Translations under genes and position numbers: made by a program | Origin: Caballeronia humi | GTDB lineage: Bacteria > Pseudomonadota > Gammaproteobacteria > Burkholderiales > Burkholderiaceae | NCBI RefSeq assembly: GCF_001544475.1 | Contig: NZ_FCNW02000026.1 | Coordinates: 1-64,000, forward strand | Length of the DNA: 64,000 nucleotides | Direction: 5' to 3' | In this document: positions 53,056 to 62,486 of the stretch, piece by piece | Position numbering within the stretch: the stretch's first letter is position 1 | Layout of the letters: every line of letters begins with the position of its first letter | The notes under the pieces: model-generated | Databases searched by the model: none | What the model was told of the DNA's origin: nothing | The model's input: only the letters and a program-made list of their open reading frames with translations

Positions 53056-54231
53056 TCACGCATCCACCGCATTCCGTCGCACAACCGACGGCCGCGCATC
53101 CAGCCGCCCCGCATACCACGTCACCGCGAGCGCCAGAACCGCCACCGCCGCCGCGACCCACGGCAGCGAATCGAGCGCATGGCCGTGTTCGAGCACCACG
53201 CCGCCGAGCCACGCGCCGCCCGCATTGCCCACATTGAACGCGCCGATATTGAGCGTCGAGGCGAGATTCGGCGCGTGCTTCGCCTTCTCGACGACGCGCG
53301 TCTGCAGCGGCGGCACAGTCGCGAACGCCGCAATTCCCCAGATGAAAATAGTCACGATCGTGCCGGTCTGGCTGTGGCTTGTCGTCGCGAAGACGGCCAT
53401 GATCAGCGCGAGCGCGATCAGGATGCCCATCAGCGACGGCATCAGCGCGCGGTCGGCGAGCTTGCCGCCGATCGTATTGCCGACCGTCAGGCCGATGCCG
53501 AACAGCACGAGCACGAACGTCACGCCGCGCGGCGAGAATCCGCCCACCTGCTCCAGAATCGGAGCGATATAGGTGAACACGACGAACACGCCGCCAAAGC
53601 CGAGCACCGTCATCGCGAGCGCGAGCCAGACTTGCGGCTCCTTCAGTACGCGCACTTCGTGGCCGAGGTTGCTCGGACCGGCGTCGTGGCGGTTCGGGAC
53701 GAGCGCCGTCACGCCGAGCGCGGAGAGCACGCCCAGCGCCGCCACGATCCAGAACGTCGCGCGCCAGCCGAATTCCTGGCCGATGAACGTCCCGAACGGC
53801 ACGCCGAGCACGTTTGCGAGCGTGAGGCCGGTGAACATCAGCGCAATCGCGCTCGCCCGCTTTTCCGACGGCACGAGCGACGCCGCGACCACCGCGCCGA
53901 TCCCGAAGAACGAACCGTGTGCAAACGAGGTCACCACGCGCGCGACCATCAGCAAGCCGTAGCTCGGCGCGACCGCGCACAGCACGTTGCCGACGATGAA
54001 CACCGCCATTAGCAGTTGCAGCGCGAGCTTGCGCGGCATCCGGCTGGTGAGAACGGCGAGGAGCGGCGCGCCGACCGCGACGCCGAGCGCGTAGCCGGTC
54101 ACGAGCAATCCAGCGGACGGAATCGACACCGCGAGATCGCGGGCGACGTTGGGCAGAAGCCCCATGATCACGAACTCGGTGGTGCCGATCGCGAATGCGC
54201 TGATGGCCAGCGCGATGAGTGGAATGGGCAT
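53056..54231 (-). CDS. MFS transporter, DHA1 (AraJ/YdhP-like) type
   Basis: 391 residues, 12 membrane helices. IGTTEFVIMGLLPNVARDL at the N-terminus is the AraJ/YdhP drug:H+ antiporter signature; ALGVAVGAPLLAVLTSRMPRK follows, and the second half has FGIGLTVGNTIGGKLADR. Predicted efflux of a drug or sugar-like compound. It is downstream of a VOC gene (22 bp apart) and both are divergent from a LysR regulator, suggesting a regulated efflux/detoxification unit. Confidence 0.9.
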   Translation of the reverse strand: MPIPLIALAISAFAIGTTEFVIMGLLPNVARDLAVSIPSAGLLVTGYALGVAVGAPLLAVLTSRMPRKLALQLLMAVFIVGNVLCAVAPSYGLLMVARVVTSFAHGSFFGIGAVVAASLVPSEKRASAIALMFTGLTLANVLGVPFGTFIGQEFGWRATFWIVAALGVLSALGVTALVPNRHDAGPSNLGHEVRVLKEPQVWLALAMTVLGFGGVFVVFTYIAPILEQVGGFSPRGVTFVLVLFGIGLTVGNTIGGKLADRALMPSLMGILIALALIMAVFATTSHSQTGTIVTIFIWGIAAFATVPPLQTRVVEKAKHAPNLASTLNIGAFNVGNAGGAWLGGVVLEHGHALDSLPWVAAAVAVLALAVTWYAGRLDARPSVVRRNAVDA

Positions 54232-54252
54232 GATGAATCCCTAAGAGAGTAA

Positions 54253-54627
54253 TTAAGCTTGGGCCGTGACGAATTCGACGACGACGCCCGGAGCCAGCCG
54301 CACGAACACTTGAAGCTCCTGCGTCAGCGGGACTTCGGCGAGCTGATAAACGGTCCCGTGCCGATGAAGCCGGTCGAGCAAGGCGCCCCACTCGGCGGCA
54401 TCGTCGATGCGCAGCGCCAGGTGGTCGATCCGCGTAGACGGCACCGCACTCACGCCAGACGCGCCCGACGCGATCAGATGCACGACCGCCCGCCCGCCGA
54501 GACAAAGCCAGTACCCGCCGACGCCGAACGGCGGCCGGGCCCCGAGCGCCATCCCGGCGACATCGACGAAAAAGTCTTTCATCGCGTCGCAGTCGGGCGC
54601 GACGATCGTCACGTGATCCAGTTGCAT
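54253..54627 (-). CDS. VOC-family glyoxalase/bleomycin-resistance-like protein
   Basis: 124 residues. The fold repeats are LDHVTIVAPD (His5) and a second strand set with IDHLALRIDD (His at about 69), LTQELQVFVRLAPGVVVEFV (Glu). Metal ligands could be His5, His69 and Glu118. It may bind or modify a small molecule. Located with a DHA1 transporter under a divergent LysR. Confidence 0.85.
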   Translation of the reverse strand: MQLDHVTIVAPDCDAMKDFFVDVAGMALGARPPFGVGGYWLCLGGRAVVHLIASGASGVSAVPSTRIDHLALRIDDAAEWGALLDRLHRHGTVYQLAEVPLTQELQVFVRLAPGVVVEFVTAQA

Positions 54628-54735
54628 CGCCGTTTCTCCATTCGTTACAGCATTGCGCGCATTGTGCGAGACCGGCGTCGGTTTGATAATTGGCGTAGCA
54701 TTTGAATCATTGCCAAATCAAATTTGATAATCACG

Positions 54736-55713
54736 ATGGATCGTCTCGGCGATATGCGTCTATTTGTTGAAGCGGCGGCCGCTGGAAGCCTCACGGCCGC
54801 GGGGCGCAAGCTCGGGTTGTCGCCGGCGGCGGCGAGCGCGCGGCTGCTCAAGCTGGAGAAATCGCTGCACGCGCGGCTTTTCGAGCGCACGACGCGTCAG
54901 TTGCGCGTCACCGACGAAGGGCGTCTGTATCTCCAGCACTGCCGCATCGCGCTGCAAGCCATCGACGACGCCGAGGCCGCGCTGCAAGCCGGCCAGAATC
55001 TCGTGCGCGGCAAGGTGCGCATTTCCGCGACATCGGATTTCGGGCGCTATCTGCTGCGCGGCTGGCTAGACGAATTCAACGCGCGCTATCCCGACGTGCG
55101 TTTCGCGCTGACGCTGTCCGATTCGGTATCGAACCTGCTGCAGGAGGAAATCGATCTCGCGATCCGCTTCGGCGCGCCGCCCGACAGCGGTCTCGCCGCG
55201 CGGCAACTGGCGCCGAACCGGCGCGTGCTGTGCGCGTCGCCGGACTATCTGGCGCGGCGCGGCACGCCCGCCACGCCCGCCGATCTCGAAGGCCACCAGT
55301 TCGTGATCGGCGTGACGTCGACGGGGCCGTTGAACGAGCTGAACTTCGTGCGCGGCGACGAGCGGGCCACGTTCACGATGCCCGTAGAGCCATCGTGGGA
55401 ATCGAACGACGGCGCGCTGACGCGCGCGTGGGCGCTCGCGGGCCACGGCATCGCGCACAAATCGATCTGGGATATCGCCGCCGACGTGCGCGCCGGCACG
55501 CTGAAAATGCTGCTGCCGGACTGGTGCACGCACGAGGCGGCGGTCCACGCGCTCTTCCACGCGAACCGTTACATGGCACCGCGCGTGCGGGTGCTCCTGG
55601 ATTTCCTCGTCGAGCGGTTCGCATCGGCGACGGGGGAACTGCTCGGCGAACTGGCCTACCCCTCTGCGCCCGACGGCCGCCCGAAACGTAAGGAATCGTC
55701 GCGGGCGCTATAA
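54736..55713 (+). CDS. LysR-family transcriptional regulator
   Basis: 325 residues. Winged helix-turn-helix MRLFVEAAAAGSLTAAGRKLGLSPAAASARLLKLEKSLHARLFERTTR, followed by a periplasmic-binding-like effector domain (RGKVRISATSDFGRYLL and WALAGHGIAHKSIWDIA). It is of the CrgA/DmlR-like group. Start ATG 54736; TTG at 54724 is an alternative. It probably regulates the divergent VOC/MFS genes. The 108-bp intergenic region contains repeated TTTGATAAT and ATTTGA motifs. Confidence 0.9.
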   Translation: MDRLGDMRLFVEAAAAGSLTAAGRKLGLSPAAASARLLKLEKSLHARLFERTTRQLRVTDEGRLYLQHCRIALQAIDDAEAALQAGQNLVRGKVRISATSDFGRYLLRGWLDEFNARYPDVRFALTLSDSVSNLLQEEIDLAIRFGAPPDSGLAARQLAPNRRVLCASPDYLARRGTPATPADLEGHQFVIGVTSTGPLNELNFVRGDERATFTMPVEPSWESNDGALTRAWALAGHGIAHKSIWDIAADVRAGTLKMLLPDWCTHEAAVHALFHANRYMAPRVRVLLDFLVERFASATGELLGELAYPSAPDGRPKRKESSRAL

Positions 55714-55714
55714 T
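55709..55714 (+). promoter_or_regulatory. Candidate miaB -10 element
   Basis: TATAAT, perfect -10 match, overlaps the TAA stop codon of the LysR gene. No good -35 is visible. miaB starts 108 bp downstream. Confidence 0.45.
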
Positions 55715-55821
55715 ATCGGGCTAAATCACGACAATAAGCACGCAAAAAAGCGGCTCTTTCAACCTCACTAACGAACCTCACTACGGCGCCCCCAGGTTAA
55801 CCACTGCGACCGGCGAAATTC

Positions 55822-57183
55822 ATGACCAAGAAAGTTTATGTAAAGACCTTTGGCTGCCAGATGAACGAGTACGACTCCGACAAAATGGTCGACGTCCTCG
55901 GCGCAGCGGAAGGCCTCGTCAAGACGGACGCGCCGGAAGACGCGGACGTCATCCTCTTCAATACGTGCTCGGTGCGCGAAAAAGCGCAGGAAAAAGTCTT
56001 CTCGGACCTCGGCCGCGTGCGCGAATTGAAAGAAGCGAATCCGAACCTGATCATCGGCGTCGGCGGCTGCGTGGCGAGCCAGGAAGGTGCGTCGATCGTG
56101 TCGCGCGCGCCCTACGTCGATCTCGTGTTCGGCCCGCAGACGCTGCACCGCCTGCCCGACATGATCGAGAAGCGCCGCGCCACCGGCCGCGCGCAGGTCG
56201 ACATCTCGTTCCCCGAAATCGAAAAATTCGATCATCTGCCGCCCGCGCGCGTGGAAGGGCCGAGCGCGTTCGTCTCGATCATGGAAGGCTGCAGCAAGTA
56301 CTGCAGCTATTGCGTCGTGCCGTACACGCGCGGCGAGGAAGTCTCCCGCCCGCTCGACGATGTGCTCACCGAAATCGCCGGCCTGGCCGACCAGGGCGTG
56401 CGCGAAGTCACGCTGCTCGGCCAGAACGTGAACGCGTATCGCGGACCGCTGACGCTCGGTTCGCACGACATCGCCGATTTCGCCACGCTGATCGAATACG
56501 TCGCGGACGTGCCCGGCATCGAGCGGATTCGTTACACGACGTCGCATCCGAAGGAATTCACGCAGCGTCTGATCGATACCTACGCGAAGGTGCCAAAGCT
56601 CGTGAGCCACCTGCATCTGCCCGTCCAGCACGGTTCGGACCGCATCCTCATGGCGATGAAGCGCGGCTACACGGTGCTCGAATACAAATCGGTGATCCGC
56701 AAGTTGCGGGCGATTCGCCCCGATCTTTCGCTTTCTACAGACATGATCGTCGGCTTTCCGGGCGAAACCGAGGAAGATTTCGCAAAGATGATGACGCTCA
56801 TCGACGAAATGAGCTATGACACGAGTTTCTCGTTCATCTACAGCCCGCGCCCCGGCACGCCCGCCGCGAACCTGCACGACGACACGCCGCGCGAAGTGAA
56901 GCTCAAACGCCTGCAACATTTGCAGGCGACCATCGAGGCGAACGTCACGAAGATCAGCAATTCGATGCTCGGCTCGGTGCAGCGTATTCTTGTCGAAGGC
57001 CCGTCGCGCAAGGACCCGAACGAACTCGCCGGCCGCACGGAAAACAACCGCGTGGTGAATTTCCCGGCGCCGGTCGAATCGCACGCGCGGCTGATCGGCC
57101 AGATGATCGACGTCGAGATCAATCACGCGTATCCGCACTCGCTGCGCGGCGCGCTGATCATGACGCCCGCCACGACACATTGA
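55822..57183 (+). CDS. miaB: tRNA-2-methylthio-N6-dimethylallyladenosine synthase MiaB
   Basis: 453 residues, radical-SAM methylthiotransferase. N-terminal UPF0004 domain with cysteines in FGCQMNEYD, NTCSVREKA and GGCVASQEG (second cluster), radical-SAM motif CSKYCSYCVVPYTRG with three Cys, and a C-terminal TRAM domain. It modifies A37 of tRNAs reading UNN codons. It begins the miaB-phoH-ybeY-corC-lnt cluster. Confidence 0.96.
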   Translation: MTKKVYVKTFGCQMNEYDSDKMVDVLGAAEGLVKTDAPEDADVILFNTCSVREKAQEKVFSDLGRVRELKEANPNLIIGVGGCVASQEGASIVSRAPYVDLVFGPQTLHRLPDMIEKRRATGRAQVDISFPEIEKFDHLPPARVEGPSAFVSIMEGCSKYCSYCVVPYTRGEEVSRPLDDVLTEIAGLADQGVREVTLLGQNVNAYRGPLTLGSHDIADFATLIEYVADVPGIERIRYTTSHPKEFTQRLIDTYAKVPKLVSHLHLPVQHGSDRILMAMKRGYTVLEYKSVIRKLRAIRPDLSLSTDMIVGFPGETEEDFAKMMTLIDEMSYDTSFSFIYSPRPGTPAANLHDDTPREVKLKRLQHLQATIEANVTKISNSMLGSVQRILVEGPSRKDPNELAGRTENNRVVNFPAPVESHARLIGQMIDVEINHAYPHSLRGALIMTPATTH

Positions 57184-57214
57184 GCAGCACACAGACCGGA
57201 CACCCACTTTCGCC

Positions 57215-58336
57215 TTGAAGACCGCCAATCAGCAGCATCTGGAATTCACCGCTCCGCGCGAGGACAACGCGCGGCTCGCCAACCTCTGCGGCCCGCTCGA
57301 TGAAAACCTGCGGCAGATCGAGCAAGCGCTCGACGTGACGCTGTCGCGGCGCGGCCACAAGATCTCGATTCGCGGACGCGGTGCGAAAGTGGCGCTCGCG
57401 GCGCTCGAAAACTTCTACAACCGCGCGCGCGACCCGATTTCCGTCGACGACATCCAGCTCGCGCTCGTCGAAGCGCGTCATGCGGCGCGGCGCACGCGCG
57501 AATCCGGCAATGGCAATGGCAACGGTCACGCCGACCAGCCGGTCGACCCGCGTTTTCGCGGCGATCCGGACCATCCGTTCGACGAACCCAGCGCCACGAT
57601 CGATCTCGACGAAACCGAAGATCCTGGCCCGAAGCTCTACACACGTCGCGCCGACCTGCGCGGCCGCACGCCCGCCCAGCGCGAATACCTGAAGCAGATC
57701 ATCGCCCACGACGTGACGTTCGGCATCGGGCCGGCGGGCACGGGCAAAACGTATCTGGCGGTCGCCTGCGCGGTCGATGCGCTCGAACGCGATCAGGTCA
57801 AGCGCATCGTGCTGACGCGTCCGGCGGTGGAAGCCGGCGAGCGGCTCGGCTTCCTGCCGGGCGATCTGGCACAAAAAGTCGATCCGTACCTGCGTCCGCT
57901 CTACGACGCGCTCTACGACCTGCTCGGCTTCGACAAGACCGCGAAGATGTTCGAGCGCCAGATGATCGAAATCGCGCCGCTTGCGTACATGCGCGGACGC
58001 ACGCTGAACCACGCGTTCATCATCCTCGACGAGGCGCAGAACACCACGCCCGAGCAGATGAAGATGTTCCTGACGCGGATCGGCTTCGGCTCGAAGGCAG
58101 TCGTTACCGGCGATACGACCCAGGTGGATCTGCCGCGCGGCCACAAGAGCGGGCTGATCGAAGCGCAGCACGTGCTGTCGGAAGTGCGCGGCATCGCGCT
58201 CACGCATTTCACCTCGGCCGATGTGGTGCGGCATCCGCTGGTCGCGCGCATCGTCGAGGCTTACGACGCGCAGTCGCAAAAGGACGCCGCGCTCGCTGAA
58301 GCGGCCGCGAGGGCCGCGGCGCAGCGGTCGCAATGA
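57215..58336 (+). CDS. phoH: PhoH-family ATPase (YbeZ)
   Basis: 373 residues. P-loop FGIGPAGTGKTYLAVACAV near residue 175 and Walker B AFIILDEAQNTTPEQMKMFLTRIG; N-terminal KH-like part (LDVTLSRRGHKISIRG). A 40-residue disordered linker lies near 100-140. It starts at TTG 57215; no ATG exists close by and no strong ribosome binding site is visible. Conserved neighbour of ybeY, with a role in RNA metabolism inferred. Confidence 0.9.
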   Translation: MKTANQQHLEFTAPREDNARLANLCGPLDENLRQIEQALDVTLSRRGHKISIRGRGAKVALAALENFYNRARDPISVDDIQLALVEARHAARRTRESGNGNGNGHADQPVDPRFRGDPDHPFDEPSATIDLDETEDPGPKLYTRRADLRGRTPAQREYLKQIIAHDVTFGIGPAGTGKTYLAVACAVDALERDQVKRIVLTRPAVEAGERLGFLPGDLAQKVDPYLRPLYDALYDLLGFDKTAKMFERQMIEIAPLAYMRGRTLNHAFIILDEAQNTTPEQMKMFLTRIGFGSKAVVTGDTTQVDLPRGHKSGLIEAQHVLSEVRGIALTHFTSADVVRHPLVARIVEAYDAQSQKDAALAEAAARAAAQRSQ

Positions 58337-58352
58337 GCGTTCCGTCCGATCG

Positions 58353-58823
58353 ATGACCCGACCGCACTCTCTCGCGCTCACGATGCAGTTTCCCGCTGCG
58401 AAGGCGTATCCGTCGCACAAGGCGGTGTTGCCGCGCGCGACGGTCGCGCGCTGGATCAAGGCCGCGCTCTTCGCGGACGCCGAGCTGACCATCCGTTTCG
58501 TCGATGAGGACGAAGGCCGCACACTCAATCGCACGTATCGTCAGAAGGATTACGCGACGAACGTGCTCACCTTCGCCTACGCCGAATCGGAGGACGATCC
58601 GGTGACGGGCGACCTGATCCTGTGCTGCCCCGTCGTCGAACGCGAAGCCAGCGAGCAGGGCAAGCCGCTCGCCGCGCACTACGCGCATTTGATCGTCCAC
58701 GGCACGCTGCATGCTCAAGGGTACGATCACGAAGACGAGACCGAAGCCGAAGAAATGGAGTCGATCGAGACCGACGTCATGCGCGCGCTCGGCTTTTCCG
58801 ACCCTTACGTCCCGATTCCTTAA
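58353..58823 (+). CDS. ybeY: Endoribonuclease YbeY
   Basis: 156 residues. Zn-site HGTLHAQGYDHE near residues 118-129 (His-Gly-x-Leu-His-x-x-Gly-Tyr-Asp-His signature) and NRTYRQKDYATNVLTFAY. It is needed for 16S rRNA 3' maturation and ribosome quality control. ATG 58353 is the first plausible codon; MQFPAAK ten residues on could also start. Partner of phoH (16 bp). Confidence 0.93.
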   Translation: MTRPHSLALTMQFPAAKAYPSHKAVLPRATVARWIKAALFADAELTIRFVDEDEGRTLNRTYRQKDYATNVLTFAYAESEDDPVTGDLILCCPVVEREASEQGKPLAAHYAHLIVHGTLHAQGYDHEDETEAEEMESIETDVMRALGFSDPYVPIP

Positions 58824-58854
58824 CCTTCCCCACCGCCTGCCGCTTGCCGCCGCC

Positions 58855-59517
58855 GTGAAAGACGAGACGCCCGACCTTCAGTCGTTTGAGCCATCCCCGG
58901 CGGACTACCCGCCGAAACTCGTCGAAACGCCGCTTCTGACCGACGACGAACTCGCCGCATCGCGCGAAAAAACCCTCGTGAACTGGGACCGCAAGTCGGA
59001 TTTGTGGCTGTTCGGCTATGGATCGCTGATCTGGAACCCGGGCCTGCCGACCGTCGAAGCCGTGCGCAGCAAAGTGCACGGCTACCATCGCGGGCTGTAC
59101 TTGTGGTCGCGCGTGAATCGCGGCACGCCCGAGCAGCCGGGCCTCGTACTCGCGCTCGATCGCGGCGGCTCGTGCACCGGCATCGCGTTCCGGCTTGCCG
59201 CCGAGGGCGCGATCGAGCATCTCGAAGTGCTCTGGCGGCGCGAAATGGCGATGGCTTCGTACCGTCCGGCGTGGCTGCCGTGCACGCTCGCGGATGGCCG
59301 GCGCGTCGAAGCGCTCGCGTTCGTCATGCGGCGCGATGCGGCCTCCTATACCGGCAAGCTTGCGGATGGCGTCGTGCGCACCGTGCTCGGCTGCGCGTGC
59401 GGCCGCTACGGCACGACGTTCGAATACGTGAGCCGGACCGTCGAGGCATTGCGCGAGAGCGGCATGCCGGATCGCGCGCTCGAAGCACTCCTCAGGCGCT
59501 GCAAGGCACAGGAATAA
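58855..59517 (+). CDS. ChaC-family gamma-glutamylcyclotransferase
   Basis: 220 residues if started at GTG 58855. Seen: LFGYGSLIWNPG (GCG substrate loop) and RREMAMASYRPAWLPC with catalytic Glu. ChaC proteins split glutathione to 5-oxoproline and Cys-Gly. GTG 58855 follows the ybeY stop by 31 bp; no strong ribosome binding site seen. It sits inside the conserved ybeY-corC-lnt row, which is atypical for E. coli. Confidence 0.87.
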   Translation: MKDETPDLQSFEPSPADYPPKLVETPLLTDDELAASREKTLVNWDRKSDLWLFGYGSLIWNPGLPTVEAVRSKVHGYHRGLYLWSRVNRGTPEQPGLVLALDRGGSCTGIAFRLAAEGAIEHLEVLWRREMAMASYRPAWLPCTLADGRRVEALAFVMRRDAASYTGKLADGVVRTVLGCACGRYGTTFEYVSRTVEALRESGMPDRALEALLRRCKAQE

Positions 59518-59707
59518 GCCTATTGATACGACTTTGGAACGGTGCCCTCATCCGTTTGGCCAACGCGTTTTCCTCGACATACTTCCCGCATATTTATCAG
59601 TTAGCATGGTTGCAAATGTGTGCGCCCTGCCCGCCGGAGGCGCATTTTCCTTGGTGTATGCTTAACTTTCCGCTATTTCGCGTCCCGAAACTTCGGGGCG
59701 CCCCGCT

Positions 59708-60613
59708 ATGAACGACGCCTATCCCAGTCGACGACAAACCGACAAACCGCAGGAAAAACGCTCGCTGCTAGAGCGCCTGACCGATTTCATCTCGCACGAA
59801 CCAGAATCGCGCGACGAACTGCTCGAAGTGCTGCAGGACGCCCACGAACGCAATCTGCTCGACGCCGATTCGCTTTCGATGATCGAAGGCGTGTTCCAGG
59901 TTTCCGACCTCTGCGCGCGCGACATCATGGTGCCGCGCGCGCAGATGGACGCGATCAACATCGCCGAAACTCCCGCCGAATTCATTCCCTTCGTGCTCGA
60001 AAAGGCGCACTCGCGCTATCCAGTGTACGAGGGCAACCGCGACAACATCATCGGCGTGCTGCTCGCGAAGGACTTGCTGCGCTACTACGCCGAGGAAGAA
60101 TTCGACGTGCGTGGCATGCTGCGCCCCGCCGTGTTCATCCCTGAATCGAAGCGCCTGAACGTGCTGCTGCACGATTTCCGCGTGAACCGCAATCACATCG
60201 CGATCGTCGTCGACGAATACGGCGGTGTCGCGGGCCTGATCACGATAGAAGACGTGCTGGAGCAGATCGTCGGCGACATCGAGGACGAATACGACTTCGA
60301 CGAGGAAGCCGGCAACATCATCGCGTCGCCGGACGGCAAGTTCCGCGTGCGCGCGCTCACCGGCATCGAGCAGTTCAACGAGCAGTTCGGCACCGAGTAT
60401 TCCGACGACGAAGTCGATACCATCGGCGGGCTTGTCACGCATCGCTTCGGGCGCGTGCCGCATCGCGGCGAGAAAGTGCGCATCGACGACTTCGCGTTCG
60501 AAATCCTGCGCGGCGATGCTCGGCAAATTCATGTGCTGCTGGTCCGGCGCGTGCCGAACCTGAACCGCCACGATCGCTCGCTGCACGACGGCGAGGAAGA
60601 CGATCGCGGCTGA
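59708..60613 (+). CDS. corC: CorC/YbeX family CBS-domain protein
   Basis: 301 residues. Two CBS domains (DLCARDIMVPRAQMDAI and AIVVDEYGGVAGLITIEDVLEQIVGDI) followed by a CorC_HlyC transporter-associated domain (EQFNEQFGTEYSDDEVDTIGGLV). It lacks membrane helices. Its role in magnesium/cobalt handling or ribosome-linked functions is inferred from homologues. Precedes lnt. Confidence 0.94.
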   Translation: MNDAYPSRRQTDKPQEKRSLLERLTDFISHEPESRDELLEVLQDAHERNLLDADSLSMIEGVFQVSDLCARDIMVPRAQMDAINIAETPAEFIPFVLEKAHSRYPVYEGNRDNIIGVLLAKDLLRYYAEEEFDVRGMLRPAVFIPESKRLNVLLHDFRVNRNHIAIVVDEYGGVAGLITIEDVLEQIVGDIEDEYDFDEEAGNIIASPDGKFRVRALTGIEQFNEQFGTEYSDDEVDTIGGLVTHRFGRVPHRGEKVRIDDFAFEILRGDARQIHVLLVRRVPNLNRHDRSLHDGEEDDRG

Positions 60614-60701
60614 GCGCCGCGCTGATTTCACCTTCTCGCTCGCCCGACGGCGCGTCGTCCGCGCCGCTCCCCTCTCCTGCCGATCCCCGACCGTGTAATC
60701 A

Positions 60702-62339
60702 ATGGCCGATTCATCGTTTCCCCTCCTGCGCCGGCGGCGCAGCAAGTCTCCGTCCGAAACCAGCGGCATCGAAGCGCTTCCGTTCTGGCATTACCTCGTC
60801 GCCGCCGTGCTCGGCGCGGCGAACACGCTCTCTTTCGCGCCGACGCCGCACGGCGGCTGGGTCGAAATCGTCGTCTTTACGCTGTTTTTCGCGTGGCTTT
60901 CGCGTACGAACGGCTGGAAAAGCGCCGCGCTGACCGGCTGGGCGTTCGGCTTCGGCAATTTCGTGACGGGCGTGTGGTGGCTCTACGTCAGCATGCATTT
61001 CTACGGCGGCATGGCCGCGCCGCTCGCGGCGGCGGCCGTCGCGCTGTTTTCGCTGTATCTCGCGCTGTATCCGGCGGCGGCGGCGATCGTCTGGTCGCTG
61101 GTGGCGGGGCGCGCGCGTTTCGATGACGCTGAAATCAGCGCCTCGAAAGAGCCGCGCTTCGTCCCGACCTGGCACGGCGCGTTCGCGTTCGCGAGCGCCT
61201 GGGCGCTCGGCGAATGGTTGCGTGGGCTCGTATTCACCGGTTTTCCGTGGCTCGCGAGCGGTTACGCGCAAGTCGACGGACCGCTCGCCGGATACGGCGC
61301 GGTCGCGGGCGTGTATGGCGTCGGCTGGGTGCTCGCGCTCGTGGCCGCGCTCATCGTGCAGGCGCTCTACAGCGCTCGACGCGCGGGCGTCGCTCCTGCT
61401 TTGGCAGCGGCAGCGCTGATCGTCGCAGGAATGCTGCTCTCGCTCGTCCAGTGGACGACGCCCGCCAACTCGCCGCTCACCGTGCGGCTGATCCAGGGCA
61501 ACGTGAAGCAGGAGATGAAGTTCGAGCAGGAAGGCGTGAACGAATCGCTCGCACTCTATCAGCGGCTGATCACCGAAAAGCCTGCCGATCTCATCGTCAC
61601 GCCCGAAACCGCGTTTCCGGTTCTGGCCGTCCAGGTGCCGCAGGACCTCGCGCTCTCACTGCGCAATTTCGCCGACACGACCAAATCGTCGATCCTGTTT
61701 GGCGCGGTGGGCGTGACGATCACGCCCGAGGGCCGCGCGACCGATTTCACGAACAGCCTCTTCGGCATCACGCCCGGCTCGTTCGATGTGTATCGCTACG
61801 ACAAGCATCACCTCGTGCCGTTCGGCGAATTCGTACCGCTCGGGTTTCACTGGTTCGTCAAGCTGATGGGCATTCCGCTCGGCGACCTCGCGCGCGGACC
61901 TGCCGTGCAGAAGTCGTTTTTCGTGCGCAATCAGCCGATTGCCGTCGATATCTGCTACGAGGACATCTTCGGCGAGGAAATCGCGCGGACGCTGCGCGGG
62001 CAGGAAGCGCCCGCGGGCATCCTCGTGAATTCGACGAACCTCGCGTGGTTCGGCAACACAATCGCGCTCGACCAGCATCTCCAGATCGCGCGGATGCGGT
62101 CGATCGAAACCGGCCGCCCGATGCTGCGCGCGACCAATACTGGCATGACGGCAGTGATCGCGGCGAATGGCGAAGTCGTCTCGAAATTGCCGACGTACAC
62201 CACAGGCACGCTCGAAGCGCACGTTCAAGGGACGTCGGGACGCACACCGTATGTGACGAGCGGGAACCTGACGGTGATCGTCGTTTCGCTCGTGCTGCTC
62301 GCGTTGGGATTCGCGTTCGCGCCTTCGCGGCGCAAGTGA
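60702..62339 (+). CDS. lnt: Apolipoprotein N-acyltransferase
   Basis: 545 residues. Six to seven membrane helices, then a nitrilase-like periplasmic domain. Catalytic triad segments: Glu in VTPETAFP, Lys in DKHHLVPFGE, Cys in DICYEDIFGE. It adds the third acyl chain to lipoprotein N-termini at the inner membrane. Start ATG 60702 fits the N-terminal helix. Confidence 0.95.
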   Translation: MADSSFPLLRRRRSKSPSETSGIEALPFWHYLVAAVLGAANTLSFAPTPHGGWVEIVVFTLFFAWLSRTNGWKSAALTGWAFGFGNFVTGVWWLYVSMHFYGGMAAPLAAAAVALFSLYLALYPAAAAIVWSLVAGRARFDDAEISASKEPRFVPTWHGAFAFASAWALGEWLRGLVFTGFPWLASGYAQVDGPLAGYGAVAGVYGVGWVLALVAALIVQALYSARRAGVAPALAAAALIVAGMLLSLVQWTTPANSPLTVRLIQGNVKQEMKFEQEGVNESLALYQRLITEKPADLIVTPETAFPVLAVQVPQDLALSLRNFADTTKSSILFGAVGVTITPEGRATDFTNSLFGITPGSFDVYRYDKHHLVPFGEFVPLGFHWFVKLMGIPLGDLARGPAVQKSFFVRNQPIAVDICYEDIFGEEIARTLRGQEAPAGILVNSTNLAWFGNTIALDQHLQIARMRSIETGRPMLRATNTGMTAVIAANGEVVSKLPTYTTGTLEAHVQGTSGRTPYVTSGNLTVIVVSLVLLALGFAFAPSRRK

Positions 62340-62486
62340 CCGTGCGGGGCGGCCGTCGCCGCCCCGAATCCCCCAAAAGTCGCACAAGCCCCCCATACCC
62401 GCTAAAATTCAACGTTTTAGCACTTTGGCCGGCCTGCCTTCGTCGTCGTGACGCCAAAGCCGCTCCGGCCCGCCTCAAAGGCAATC

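Noticed and set aside
55768..57228. Leftward 486-codon frame across miaB
   Set aside because: Fully antisense to miaB, with no start signal or known domain.
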